NCBI GenBank assembly: GCA_030998015.1
Contig: JARWMV010000234.1
Span: 868,001-932,000 of the forward strand
Length of the DNA: 64,000 nt
From: Ceratorhiza oryzae-sativae
Lineage: Eukaryota > Basidiomycota > Agaricomycetes > Cantharellales > Ceratobasidiaceae
Direction: 5' to 3'
Shown: positions 10,783-23,512 of the stretch, in pieces
Numbering within the stretch: the stretch's first letter is position 1
Layout of the letters: each line of letters starts with the position of its first letter
Translations under genes and position numbers: made by a program
Notes under the pieces: model-generated
What the model saw: only the letters and a program-made list of their open reading frames with translations
Database searches by the model: none
Told to the model about the DNA's origin: nothing

Positions 10783-13154
10783 TCACGTCACGTACCGATA
10801 CCCGCTCCACTCGTCGCCCTTGTCCCTCTTGGCGTCTTCGACGCTATCATAAACACCCCCCTTTGCCGCCCCGCCTGCTTTTTCGTCGTCCACGCAGGTG
10901 ATAACCTCGTCCCGCTCGCCCCGTGCCCGCTTCTCGTTCTCTCGCCGAAGGAGCAAGATAAACACAAGCGACGTCACCCACCCGATCACAATATACATGA
11001 GGACGATCCCGTGCCCAAGGCGATACCACGGCTTATCGCGTGCGCGGTACTGCGACCACAACAAAAAGGACAATGAATTGACGTCAAACCAGACACACAA
11101 CCGCGATGACGCACAATATTCGAGCTCACTGCGCCATTGATGTTTCCGCTGAAACACCATCCACTCAGACGGTGGTTGTTTCACACCGGGTTTGAAACAC
11201 ACTTACAAGCTGATGACCATTCCGAGCGCGACGCTGCGCTTGTACGATCCTTCAACGTTGTTGCTCATCCACGCGATCGTGTTCGCTAGGGTGTCACAAG
11301 GTCCAGCAACAACGAATAGGGGCTGGGTGGAGCACTCACGGATTAGGGGGTAGATTCCACTTGCGGCGAGGTACACCGCAAAGTATGACAACGCGGCGTT
11401 GCGCGAGGCAATGAGGATGATGTATCCAGCAAGGCCAATTGAAAAGAATATTCTAACCGGCCATGAGAAATCCGCACTAGTCGAGCATGTCCCACTCACA
11501 GATTGAACATTCCACGGCTGCCAACACGATCAGCCAGGAATCCAACCCCCACCGTAAGTAGGCACGCCCATGCATATACCGGAACACTGAGCAGGTTGGC
11601 TGGAGTCGCCGTGTAGCCTACAACCGCTTAGTGTTTAATATACCCAAAGACAGGGCCCTCATACCAAGTTGATTGATTATACTCGGAGTGAATAGTGAGA
11701 ACTGCACACCACGGCTCAGCCTCGCATACAGGTCAACTACCGGATCACTCACCGCATACAGCGGCCCATCACTTCCCGCATAACACAACATCCCCAACCA
11801 CGTCTTCCAATCCTTCAACGCCTGGAAGATGTACCTGTATCAAACCTCAGTCACGCCATCGCCTAAGCCGAAGTAGCATCAGAAAAACCAACTTTGCACG
11901 AAGCTTTTCGCCCGCCGCGCTAAACTGGTCGTCCGACTGCAGCCGACGCACGACAAAGGCACCTGTCCATTCCCCAAGATCAGCTGCTGAATCGCAACTC
12001 GCGATCGACAGCACCCTTAAAACTGACGTTCTTTCTCGGTTAGAAATTTGGCTTCGTCGGGAAAGTCTTGAATGATCCAAAAAGAGGCCGCTCCAGCGAG
12101 CACGGTCGCGAGTCCCTACAAATTGGGAATTCCTTTTGAATGGGCCGAAATGTAGAGGGTGATGGAATGCTCACTTCGAGAATAAAGATCCATGCCTAGG
12201 GGAAGCATGAGCGAAATTTTCGATGGGCCCAGGTGTTACGTACCCAGGCTGGTTTACCTCCGATCCCATCCATTTTGCTTATCGCCGCGGCTAAAAGGCC
12301 GCCAAATGCGCCGCTGACTGTAGCTGCACTGAAGAATATAGCAGCGCGGATGCCGAATTCCGAACCTGGAGAAGAGCGGTGTTCGACAAATGCTTTCAAA
12401 CAGTGCATATAGAATTTCCTCACGTTTATACCAACTAGAAAAAGAAGCATAAGTTCAAGTGTTTGATTCAGAGCAATTACGCACCAGGAGAGGTAATAGT
12501 TGACACCCGGAAAGAGGCCTGCTTCAAACATGCCCAGGAGCCAACGCATACCGAGTAGTCCCCCATAGTTGTGGACGAGCCCTTGCACAGTCTTGGTGCG
12601 TGTTAGATTAAACCTTAACCAGCTTTCAACCCATCAAACCAACCATCATGATTCCCCAGAGCAGCATCAACGCCGAGAGCCATATGGACGGACGAAGACG
12701 TTTAAGGAATATGTTAGACGGGACCTATTGTCGAGTGATTGAGTTTGCGAACCGAGATCGCCGGCTGGGTTAGTGTTCGACGTACTGACCTCAAAAATGG
12801 CATATGAAAAGAAGAAGACGGTTAGCGCGATGAGGTATTGTTTGTCCGTGAGCCCCAGATCGCGTTCGAGACTATAAAGCTGCTAACAGTACGCTCATCA
12901 ACCCCCAAGAAGATAGAATTCCAACCTACCTTGGCGTTCCCGATACTTGTTCGGTCGAGAAAGCTCAGCAAGTACAACAAGCTCAACCAAGGGATCAACC
13001 GCAAGTCGATCTTCCGCAGCAATCTCTTTTCGTCGACCTCCGACGTGTCCACATCAGCGCGGTACGTTGACACTTGAGCTTCCCCATCGGCGCTTGCTTC
13101 CTCAATGTATGTCGGTTGAGGTTTCGCTCCGCCATCTTCGCCCGAGGAGGACAT
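10783..13154 (-). CDS. MFS anion:cation symporter (ACS family, Dal5/Tna1-like)
   Basis: Plasma-membrane proton-coupled uptake of a small organic anion; Dal5 (allantoate) and Tna1 (nicotinate) are the yeast relatives, but the substrate is not readable here. A 70-residue acidic N-terminus precedes LIPWLSLLYLLSFLDRTSIG (TM1, with the family's DRT/S motif). Then come LYSLERDLGLTDKQYLIALT, VPSNIFLKRLRPSIW, GMRWLLGMFEAGLFPG, YKRSEFGIRAAIFFSAATVS and ATVLAGAASFWIIQDFPDEA (end of the first half). The C-terminal half has KDWKTWLGMLCY, FTPSIINQLG and RDKPWYRLGHGIVLMYIVI. About twelve short introns all restore the frame, so the gene looks intact. The cytosolic C-tail is charged. Confidence 0.88.
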
Positions 13155-14697
13155 TGTGGTTAGCAGTGAGCAAGGGGTTTAAACAGCGTCATTCTATATT
13201 TAAATGAAGCATGACAAATGTCGGATATCGTATGGAGCAGGTGGAGGTCGACATTTCAAGAAGCATCAGCCAAGCCGAAGAACAAGCGCCGGGTGGCTAT
13301 GCCTAATTAGCTCTTAATAAAAGTACATTTCAACAGCCGATCCGCATGAGACGAAGGGGAAAAGCACGAGCACCCCAAAATCGCCAATCCGGCAGTTCGT
13401 TTTTTCAGGCACCAACTTTGCTTCTTGATGGTACCTAGCTTGTTCACAAGTGCACATATCTAAACTGAATAGGTAGCGGGATGAGCTGGGAGGTCTTGCA
13501 GGGTCGCAGCCAGCCCTGGCCAGCGCCCGTATATTCAATAGCACCTCACCGTCTGTTGGACTATACCCAACACTGTCCCCAGCTATTATCCAGGAACGGG
13601 AGGTTATAACATGGGATCGTCTCCCATATGAACTAGGCACAATCCTCGCCTGTCCCATTGCCGAGCGCTTGCGCTGCTGTTCAGGGGTATCTGTACAGTG
13701 TTCAGGCCGTGAATCAATGTGATCAGCACACCTGTACATTTTGCTCTGCGACCATCTGTGAGTGAGGCTCGCCACTTTTCCCAGTGAACCAGCCAAGTTA
13801 ATCGCTTCTCCTACGCGCTCGTTACCGACACCCGCCGTTTACAGATCCAACTGCCATTTCACGATTCAACCCAATATTGCATTGATGCGATACGCAACGA
13901 ACATGTAATGGTGGTATCATCAACTTGCTCGTACCCGCCTCCGGGAAGGCTCGGCTACCACTCGTTCGACAACTTTAGACTACAATGTCCGCATCCGTTC
14001 TCAGCCGGGCTGAACCTGCCTCCAAATGGCAGTAAGGGCTAGCGAAAAAAAAAAATACGCTAATGTCTACGTGCCCGTCGGTACTCGGGGTCGTATGACC
14101 GAAATTTTCTATTGGGCCCAAGTGGTGGTAGTCTATCTATCCGATGGTGCGGTCTGGCGGGGTCAGAATCCCGACATAGCGATGCACAGCGCTGTGTCTG
14201 TTGGGTGCTTCAACGCTCAACGTAATAGGAGATGGCGTGATTCGTGGCTGTAGCCATGCATACAGTTCCCAGAACCGACATCTACGATACTGACGGTTAT
14301 GGGAATGCTTCTAGGCACATACCAAAGCCGTCGAGACAGTGCTTCTGTAACCAATCGGGTCACGTGTGACCCCCCTTGCCTTTGCACGTTTGTGCCCCCT
14401 ATGTAATAGGCCGCCTTGCTCTTTTACCCCTTGTAGACACTCTATTTCTATTTCTCCCTGGACCATGTCCCGCGTGCTTCGACTGTTGTACTCGTCTAAC
14501 GCGTTAGAAATGTAATCATCATCATCGTCATCGTCACGTGTCAAACGCGCCACCGATCGACGATCCTCTGCTTGTTCTTCATGTGTAGCGATGGTGGGCC
14601 ATAATCGGGGACTCGGAGACCGGATGCATCGTGCATGATAGTCCTTAAATTGCGACCAACACGTCACATTAGCTCTGCCTCCCCCCAGCCGCACACC
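13155..14697. promoter_or_regulatory. Intergenic region between divergent MFS and CFA-synthase-like genes
   Basis: About 1.5 kb separates two divergent start codons. It contains an eleven-A run (about 14044-14054) and a small CAT/CGT trinucleotide stretch near 14515-14537. Two open frames of 150-160 codons on the minus strand lack conserved features and flanking splice signals, so I do not call them. It presumably carries both promoters. Confidence 0.4.
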
Positions 14698-17077
14698 ATG
14701 GTCAGTTGGGGTTTCTTCAGCTTGCCCAGCCATTACTGACGATTCAACCAACAGTCGGACCAACTCTTGAAGACTGCGTCAACACACCGTACATCTCTGG
14801 TTGGCCTCTTCGATGCTGCCTTTAGCCGTACCATGGATGCGATTGCCAGCGTTAGCTGGACCCCCCTCTCTCGACTCGCCGAGAGCGGTGTGGTTGCGTG
14901 AGCTCTCCTATCTAGACTTTCCCACCGTATCTTACTCGAACCTCTCTAGCCTAATGCAGAGAATTACAATAGGTCACCTCCGTGTTCTCACGTCATCGCA
15001 TATCTACAATTTTCCTGCCCTGGAAGACGGTGTCGCCCCAAAGGGTCCTTATGCCGAGCTTCGGGTAGTAAAGGACTCGTTCTGGATACGGTATGAATCA
15101 TAGGCTAGGGGTTAAATCATTACTGAAAATCTTTCGTTAGACTTGCCCTTATGTCTGACCTCGGGTTTGCTGAGGCCTTCATGTATGGGGACGTCGAATG
15201 TGATGATCTTGTGACCTTGTTCAAGGTGTGTCTTGTCATTTGAAGACCTATGGACTATCCTGACACTCGATCTAGATATTCCTGTTGAACCGAGAAAACC
15301 TGGCGGAGATGCAATCATCCGTTGCAAGCGTGCTATTCAATCTCCCTCAGCGCTTGACTAGCATCAAGTTCCTCAATACTCTGAGTAACTCGAGGAGTAA
15401 CATCAGTGCTCATTACGATATTAGCAACCGGTGAGCATCTCTCACTCAAGCCTTGGAGCGGTCTTGTCGGAAAAAATATTACCCGTTCTATATTTATCAC
15501 CCAATACTAAGCTGATTTTTTTTTTCTTGTTCAGAATGTTCGAGGCCTTTCTATCGCAGGACATGACTTATTCGTGTGCGATATTCCCCACACTGGACGC
15601 CGATACCGCTTTCGAGGAGAAACACGATAGGCTTCTCGAAAATGGAGTCTTAGTGCGAGGCTTGGGCAACGGAGACGCTAGTGGAATTAGCGCAGAGCCT
15701 AGTTCGAACACGTCCTTCCTAAATTGCGATGGTCAAGACGAGCTATACGAAGCTCAAATGATAAACTCGTCATCTAGTGCAGAAACTGAAGATCCCAGAA
15801 CACTCAGGTGAGTTCAGAATGGTTTCATGATAACACAAAAAGTTGGTTATATTATTGGAATAGATAAATCCATTCGAGTTCTGGAGATCGGTTCTGGATG
15901 GGGAGCACTAGCTATCCTTCTCACGCAGACATATCCATTCGTCGAAGTCGACAGTCTAACACTGAGCTCGGAGCAGGTCAGTAGATTTGCGAAAGCCTAC
16001 AAATGGGATTTACCTGAGTACGAGAATAGAAAGAGCTTGCTGAAGAGCGGATAAGTGCTGCGGGGATGGAAGCGCGAGCTCGCATTTGGTTAATGGACTA
16101 TCGGCAAGCGATTTCGATGTTTGGAGCTAGAAGTACCTCTTGACGTCGATTTCAGTTCCATTCCGGACTCATGGAATGCAACATTCGATCGATTCGTGAG
16201 CGTCGAGATGATTGAGCCGTTGGGTTCGAGTTCTTGTCGACGTACTGGGGTGTTGTGGAGAGGTGTATGAAGCCTAGGGACGCTGTTGGCGTGGTTCAAG
16301 TAATCACGATCCCAGAGCCACGTAAGTTTCGCTTCAGTCTTTGACGATGAACGATCTCGGCAGGGGCTGACGATATGAAACTCAGGGTACGAAAGGTACA
16401 TTCAGGAAATCGACTTTATCCGCAAATGGGTAAGCACATCTTGTTTGAGAGGCTAGGTCGACCTAATGAAATTGACCGATCGGCACTGGTTCACTGCAGA
16501 GTAAGTGTTCCATCTCATTGAATTTATTCGAATATTTAGTTGATGCTTGAATTTGAGTTTTCCCAGGAGGGCATCTGCCGACCGTGACCTCACTTCTAGA
16601 TAGCCTTGCCAAAGGAGGCAAAAACAAGCATTGTCGACAATGTCGTAAACATAGGGCCACACTACGCGAGAACCTTACGAGAGTGGAAGCGACGATTCTT
16701 GGCCAAGTGAGCTAGACTCGCCCCGCTGTGGTATTTATACTTACGATAAGAGCAACAGATTCGAGAGCGACATTGTTCCCGCCTTGCAGCGTGAATACCC
16801 GATGTATTTGATAACACTACCCGGGGGCGAAATGAGATCGAGGTGTTCAAACGGAAGTGGGTGTACTTAGTAAGCTGTCGCTTGGTTTTCAGAATTCGAC
16901 TGGTCTTACAAGCCCTTGTTTAGTTGCTATTGCGAAGTCGGCTTCACTACTCGCACTCTGGGAGGTTTGTCTGCCTGCCGTCCTTCCGAGGGTCTTGATT
17001 GACGCGTTTTTACAGACCACATTATTACGTTTATTAGAGAAGGGTATCAAGGTTACGGGTGCGACGTGTATGCGTAG
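14698..17077 (+). CDS. Cyclopropane-fatty-acyl-phospholipid synthase-like methyltransferase, with frame breaks
   Basis: Family enzymes transfer a methylene group from SAM across a double bond of membrane-lipid acyl chains. The ATG (14698-14700) is immediately followed by an intron. Splicing gives MSDQLLKTASTHRTSL, then FSRTMDAIASVSWTPLSRLA, ITIGHLRV, the acceptor-region block SDLGFAEAFMYGDVECDDL, ISAHYDISNRMFEAFLSQDM, and SAM motif I VLEIGSGWGALAI. Later blocks are RFVSVEMIE, YERYIQEIDFIRKW and a conserved C-terminus GYQGYGCDVYA. Frame breaks occur near 16222-16224 (GGG), 16620-16624 (A run) and 16798-16800 (CCC), with a further mismatch near 16130 and an unresolved junction near 15805-15845. 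It is either a decaying copy or a gene damaged by homopolymer errors; the latter also occur in essential genes here. Confidence 0.75.
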
Positions 17078-17383
17078 ATTGTGCAAAACGCCAGGAACTT
17101 GTCATTTAGTTTTCTAATATCCGAAAGCATGGGCATTTATATGAAGGCACTGGATGTATGCACTTGAAAGCGGGACGTGATCGCGTCAAACGAGGCTTCT
17201 CGAGCTGTCGAACTAGGGTCTCCGGACCTTGAATTGAATTGATTGCCAAGACGATGCGCAAAATAAGAACCGTTTCACCGCGCCCACGCCGTAAATCCCA
17301 AGAATAAAAGCCGTCGTGTTCAAAGCGTTTTCTCCATCCAACACTTCTACCCCCTCGTTTGCACCACTTTCGTTAACCTCACC

Positions 17384-18036
17384 ATGAAGGCTTCTATCAT
17401 AGCTGTTTCTATCCTTGCGCTGCCAGCAGCGTTGTCGCCGGCGCCGGCCACCGCAAGCGTATCAACCACAGCTATGGCACAGTGAGTTTTGCGAACGTTT
17501 CGGTTTTATGTTGAAGGCTCATTTGTGTTCGCAGTTGACCTGGTTCAACGTAGACAAGAGTATGTAGTTCATAACTATTACCACACGAAAAAAGGAACTG
17601 AGTATTTTTTTTTATATAGATCCGGACAAATGTGGACAGATTATCACCGATAATGCTGCTGCGGTTCGTGTTCCTAAGGCCATGTGGAAAAATGGCGAAA
17701 ACTGCGGTCAGGTGGGTTATAGTTTCAGTGCTTATTTCAATCTTTTGTTGATCCATCCTAAAAGTGGATGGAAATCACGATCCGAGGCCAGAAGCAGTAC
17801 GCGATGTGCACAGGATATTGCGAACTCTGCCAGGGCAACGATATCGGTATGAAACATTTTACATTTATTATATATATGTAGTTACGCTAACCGCAATAAC
17901 CAGATGTTACCCAATCGATGTTCACTTCGTTCGCGGACTCACTCTTGACCATGGAGTGTCACCCATCGACAACTGGAAATTCATGAACAGAAGTGGCAAC
18001 CTTCAGATATGGATGAGTGCGATTAGAGTCCACTAA
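17384..18036 (+). CDS. Small secreted double-psi beta-barrel (RlpA/barwin-like) protein
   Basis: A short signal peptide (MKASIIAVSILALPAALS) starts at 17384. The mature frame then reads GHRKRINHSYGT, LTWFNVDK, NPDKCGQIITDNAAAVRVPK, MWKNGENCGQ, WMEITIRGQKQYAMC, CELCQGNDIDVTQSMFTSFA and LDHGVSPIDNWKFMN. This Cys-containing pattern and length (about 130 residues) fit the fungal small secreted DPBB group, some of which are plant-induced; no catalytic activity is established. Four introns join in phase. Two one-base breaks are implied, one in the GC-rich stretch 17431-17450 just after the signal peptide and one near 17935-17940. An AATAAA-like AT-rich element lies about 80 bp upstream of the ATG. 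Confidence 0.65.
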
Positions 18037-18412
18037 ATCCTGTCCTTGATTTCGTGCTTGGGTTTAGCTCGCAGCTTGAGCTTGAGGGATGCCTGTCATT
18101 TTGATACTAGATTTATACCATACCGTCATTTATTTTATGCACAGCAGTTGAGCTCACACATTCGTGGGCTACGGGCTTGCTGAGCGCCGATTAGCCTTGA
18201 GGTGTGTGGCGCTTGGTGAACTGTCGACTCATTAGTGTCATGGCGTTCCATGATCTGTAGGTGCCCTAGTGAGAGCCATCGTTATTCCTTATTTTAACCC
18301 TACTAAGAATAACTGCGACGACCAATGTTCTGTATCTGGATGAAACGATTATCTTGGGGGTATGGAGGGTTTGCCTTGAGACGCTCCTCTGAAGCCTCAT
18401 TTCAGCCAATTG
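18037..18412. other. Intergenic region
   Basis: About 375 bp of AT-richer sequence follows the secreted-protein stop. I see 3' untranslated-like sequence and no gene, repeat or RNA feature. Confidence 0.3.
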
Positions 18413-20366
18413 ATGAGCAGTCAGCGTACTCTTAAGACCCAACCATGCATCGTAAAGGCACTCAAGTCTCCCCTTTTCGCATCATCCCGTGTTCCATTTC
18501 CGAAATGACTGGTGTACCAAGGTCCCCTGGAAACTTTCCTCGACGCCGCGACTCCTTTGACCATTCCTCTGGTAGAATTCATTATTGAAGCGCACAAACT
18601 TCCGGCAATATTTGAAGCTCCCGTGCGCCACATCGACTGGTACCGGAACGAGCTTCATGACTATATTCTGGTCCACTGCGCTGTTACACTTCCGTCTTCC
18701 AGGCGCCGTGTTATAGCCTATTTCCGCTTGGAACGTAATCCATCCGAAAAGAGTATCGTGCTGCTCAGCGGGAGGACCACGCCGGCGGCGGATACAATAC
18801 GGATGAGCTTGGATTGTGCTTCTCTACGCCAATGTTCGTCGGCCGCCCGGGGTTATTTTATCTACAATGAGGAAGATAATCCCCAAAACCCCTCCAGCTG
18901 AAACACATTCTTGAGATATACAACTATCTGGTTAAAGCATCCAATCGATATGGATTGCTCAGCACGAATTGTCGCTGGTTTTGCTCTTGCTTGTTAGAAT
19001 GCCTGCGCGATTGCCAACCGTGCTTTGGGGGCCTTTGGTTTGCTTGTGGGAAAAAGGATGGTCCGAAGCAAGATTCCCAAGCTATCCAGGCCAAGGAACA
19101 TTACATGAGGGATGTTCATCAAGGTTGTTGCTATAAACGGAGTTCAGTCTTGGCAGCATTGGTAGCTGAAGCAAACAACATTGGGGCTGCGGTCACCAAC
19201 ATGGTTAATATGGCAAACCTACTCAGAATGCGGGTGAGTGTTTAATTGTACTAGTCTCATTTTAGATGCTGACTCGATAGCACAGAGCCGGCTGTAGCTA
19301 ATTCAGATTCCAATGTTATATATGCCACTTCGGGACCAAGCGTATCATCACCACAGGCGACTATAACACCCAATGGTAATCGTCACAACATGGTCAACAA
19401 CGTTGCATCGTCACCATCTGTAGATAATGAATCAGCGTATATGGGGGGGCCCGGTGTGTCCCAGCCCCAGCCTAAAGCTACGTGGGGGGACCATCTGGGG
19501 GACCATGGATATCGCCAACTTGAGCATCGTAACTCATGGGTTCCGACCTTCCGGCCGAGCTTTGAGAACCGTACCGGTACCGGGGTAAGCCCAAGGCCTG
19601 AAGGGCTACCATATGGGATTATTCATTCAATCGACAACCCTGGGATGGCGGACATGGATGCTGTTCTGGTCCCTATTGCGCACGACGCGTGCCGGCTCCA
19701 ACGCCTCGTGCGAGTTATGCGTCAGGGTACCCTTGCCCACCGCAAGACAGCCGGCCTGTTTGCAATGACCCGCTGCACGGGGTAGGCGGGTTTCGCCTCG
19801 CTGGACATCCTTGTCATCGAGGGTCCGTCCGTATGCAGGGAGCACATTTACCCAACATTCCTGCATGGATGCCTGTTGAGCCCAATCATTACCACTGTGA
19901 CTGCCACCCACCTGCGTTCGAACATTCACCTCAATCCCGCTCTACTTGGGCGCAATACCCAGCACCACCTCAGGCCCATGCACGCCATAACGTTCCCACA
20001 TACGACCAGCATCGTATGAGCAGCGCATATAATCAGGTTCGAACGACACCTACCCCGGAGCTGGTTACACGACCAACACAGGTCCACAGCTTAATCATGC
20101 TGATACACGGCCAAGGCACCCTACACTGCCACATTGGTGGTTTCACCAGGACGGCAACATTGAGCCACCACCACGCACAGAATCTCCGTCACAGATGAGC
20201 CAGATGTCCCCGAATGAACACCCTAATGTGAGTCCAGGATGTTTGAAACACTGAGACCAAACAATTAACCGTGTTGTAGGATCCTTTTGGGAACCATCGA
20301 CAGATGACCATGCCCGATCCGGATCTGTATCGCCAACCTTCGGGTCTGCCTGGAAATCTCGTATGA
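18413..20366 (+). CDS. Unrecognised protein with Pro/His-rich C-terminal half; start and frame uncertain
   Basis: Not recognised. Open segments that read like one protein are ETFLDAATPLTIPLVEFIIE and YFRLERNPSEKSIVLLSGRT (from about 18512), QLKHILEIYNYLVKASNRYG (from about 18898), AEANNIGAAVTNMVNMANLL (to about 19234), and a Pro/Gly/His-rich half ending EPPPRTESPSQMSQMSP. An intron of about 50 nt then leads to a last exon ending at 20366. Changes of frame near 18890, 19689 and 20037 each fit one missing base. The ATG at 18413 is in frame with the first segment but a TGA at 18506 lies between, so the true start is unknown. A regulatory or scaffolding role would be a guess. Confidence 0.4.
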
Positions 20367-20649
20367 GCCAATATATGCGTTGTGAACCAAATATGCGTCC
20401 CCACCAATGAAGGAGATGGTTTATGAGATGACCTAATGGCCAACGTCGAAAATTCTCTTGCACAACGGTTTATGCATTGATTCGATTCCACCATATGCAT
20501 ACAAATATTGTTGGACACTACTCGGACATAATGCTTAGTTCATACCGTTTTTTCGGGATATTAATAATTTACAGAGTGCTGACAAGGTTGTCGAGTCGCT
20601 TCACAACGGTAGGATGTATGGTAGCTATCGTTCCCAAGTCGTACGGACA

Positions 20650-22630
20650 TCACTCTGCCCCCGACCCATCGTTTAGTCTCACAGAATACAGATCTCCATC
20701 ATTTTGGGGTCTTTCTTCAGGAGAGATATACCTGTCCGAATCTCGTATTAAGAGGGCAAAGCCAACGCCAACGGCCATCAAGGTCTATCGAACCAGAAAC
20801 CTAAGCATACAAGAATGGTGCATTGAATGAAACACTAACCGAGGCGACGAAAAAAACGGCTTGCGGCATACTGGTGTTGATGGTAGAATTGAGAATCGAC
20901 CCAAGCACAATGGGTGATAAAAACTCTGATACGGATCGAACCAGAGTAATCGCTGCAAGGGCTTCACCTGGACTATGGCGTTAAAATAGATACATCCTTA
21001 TTAGGCGGGCGTTTCTTACCTCGGGCGAGTGGTTCGACGCTGGCTGACACAATACTACTAATACATGGAGCGGCGCCAGCCCCGATGCTCACAAGTAGTA
21101 TCCCTGAAGGAGTTTCAGTTTTGATATACAACATTCTTGATGGAAAGACTTACACATGGTGATCCCACGGAGACTATGGGACAAACCGACACCCAAGATA
21201 CCAATCACATCAACAAGCCAAGAAAATGCGAGCATATATACATCAAAATGAGAGTTGGCCGAGTTCGAGTCGGTTTCGGCGCCGTTCGTTCGCCAATGGC
21301 GATTGAAGAGTGGGCGGCCCCATTTTAGTACAACTGGAAGCACGCACAAGAGGTAGAAGGTTTTGAGAGCAGACAAGATGCTGAGAACATATCCATTCTG
21401 TAATGAAATAAACTCGTTAATTTATCGCTCCAGGCAGCGTCAAAAAGAACGTACATGCTGAGGAGTGGCATGGAAGCGGTTCGTCGCGAATATTATCCAA
21501 CTCACACCCAGGTATGTACCTCCCGTGAGGGCAAAGAGCATGGCGATGGATAAAAGCATGAGCCGCTTGTTTCGCTTTCCCGTGACCGGGTCACGCCGTG
21601 GCCAAAGGAAACCAAAAGGACGAGCAAAAGCGCTGGTTGTATCCCGAATCCGTTCAAGGCTCGAACTGCGGTTTCCCAGCCTCGGTCGTACAGAATCACG
21701 CCCTCGGGCCCGCTCAGCCGAAACCTCCGCTGCGCGAGCGGCTCGTTTCTCACGGCCAAAGGTTTCTGGGAGTGCTAAAATGATATACACGAGTATGAAA
21801 GCGCAGAGCGCCCCTTGGACCCAGAATACTGTGAAGAAGCTCCCAGTTCGTGTCGTAATAAGACCGCCGGATGCGTAGCTAATAGCCAGGCCAAAGTAAA
21901 CTGAGCCTTCGAGTACCGAGAGAACTGGTCCCGGATCTGGTGCTGAATCGACGACAAACATGGTACCAAGCAGCGAGAACTGACGAGGACCGGCTACAGA
22001 GCCAAGCAGCGAAGCCAGGAATATGAGAGCCAGCGAGCCGGTCCGGAGGCCTAATATCACAACGAATGACGATATAGCCCCCACAGCAGCCACGATAATA
22101 AGAAGTGGTTTGCGGCCGAACTTGGCGGCAAGTGTTCCAAGGGGAGAAGACGTGATGAGGCCTGGCATTGATTAAGGTAGGTTGTCTTTCTTTCAACCTG
22201 CGTTGAAGTACGTACCACCACATAGGTCTAGTATCATAGATGCTTGTATGATTTGAGAGAAAAGTTTCTGGACATCAGGTTCATCGCATAACTCGGCTGG
22301 GATACGCCCGTCTGACGGAATTCGAGAAGGGTCATGTTTATTCCACCAAAACTGGCAGGACAAAACTCTTATTATTTCGATTGAGGTTGTCGTAGGAAGA
22401 GTACCAGCTGCCGCTCCAGTATCAACACTGTTTTCCTGTAGCCAAGCTGTGCACCTACCGAGAAAGCCGAGGAACATGACTGGGATGATGATATGAGCCC
22501 GCTGAAACTGCACGAATCTTGACAGTTTGCTTGGCATGGGTTCCTCATCCTCTTGTCCTGCAAGAAGAGGGGTTTCCTCTGTGGGCTCGTCATTGGCTGG
22601 TCGCGGTTGGCGTTCGTTGACAATGATCAT
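20650..22630 (-). CDS. Major facilitator superfamily transporter (DHA1-like)
   Basis: A multipass membrane transporter; the substrate is unknown. The start at 22630 gives a charged N-terminus with an EETPLLAG segment, typical of vacuolar or plasma-membrane fungal MFS proteins. It is followed by PVMFLGFLGRCTAWLQENSV (TM1). After the first intron (about 22223-22169) come LITSSPLGTLAAKFGRKPLL (the MFS loop 2-3 signature), VFWVQGALCAFILVYIILALPE (end of TM6) and a long central loop. The C-terminal half has LMLLSIAMLFALTGGTYLGV, GVGLSHSLRGITM, ISSIVSASVEPLAR and SPIVLGSILNSTINTSMPQA. The stop is at 20650. About five introns restore the frame and the gene appears intact. It shares an upstream region with the divergent TENA-like gene. 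Confidence 0.82.
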
Positions 22631-23512
22631 ATTCGATCGACAGTGCTAAATAGGGGCGGTGTGCAGCGCTCAACCTGTGCGGTCTCTACTATCTTAAATA
22701 GAGCACCATTAGATAGGGCACGCAGCCAAGCGTCTGCGCCGCAGGCTGAGCAACTGCGCTGATGCATGTGTTGTCGTGGAGAACCTCGGGCATGTTCTGT
22801 CACGTGGTATGAATATCCTTGAGTTGGAAGCATGCCAGTCCGTTGAGAGCTTCTACACCTCACGCTGACACCACACGAGAGTTTCGAAGCCAGATAAGGG
22901 AAGCAAAAATTCTCACCGATAACTATCCGACCACAAGTAGGGTATACTTCAGGTTTTTATCGACCTGACCCAACAGCATATATGCGCGGGTTATGAGACA
23001 CTTCCGAGATCCCAGCGAGTAGGTCGGTCGGGAGGTTGGGGTATATGACTCACCTACGTACTCGGTCAGTGTAGCCAGAGGTTCATATGACATCACACTC
23101 TCAAGTGCGGCTTGGTTTCGGCCGCACAAATCAGGTCGCTCGATGACCCATAGATCGCCAAACAAGGTATGTTACCCTATTCAAAACGGAAACTACAAGC
23201 ATACATCCTTACGGTCGCATGACAGTTTGCCCGCGAGCGCTACACTGTAACACCACCGCCCCATAAATAAGACAGAGCACAGCATGGAAAGGGAGAGCGG
23301 CGGAGAAGTGGGCTTAGAACGCACTAAAATGGTCCTGATTTAGGTCAACTCTGAGGATGGGAGTTCGTCGTGTCCCCTTGGTGTCATCAAGCATAAACGA
23401 TGACGCTCTGCACTATGAAAAGAAGTAACATCTATAGTTGTATCAGGATTAGTAAGGCTCCGTGTGGTATATCAGAATCGGCATTACCTCAAAGCTACCC
23501 GCATCACAAACA
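22631..23512. promoter_or_regulatory. Divergent intergenic region
   Basis: About 880 bp lies between the divergent MFS and TENA-like start codons and should carry both promoters. Short open frames here have no conserved content. No repeat or RNA structure was recognised. Confidence 0.35.

Noticed and set aside
13314..13796. 160-codon minus-strand frame between divergent genes
   Set aside because: No family features, no suitable splice context, and the position fits promoter sequence of flanking genes.
14515..14537. CAT/CGT trinucleotide stretch as a functional repeat
   Set aside because: Too short and imperfect to be more than a small microsatellite.
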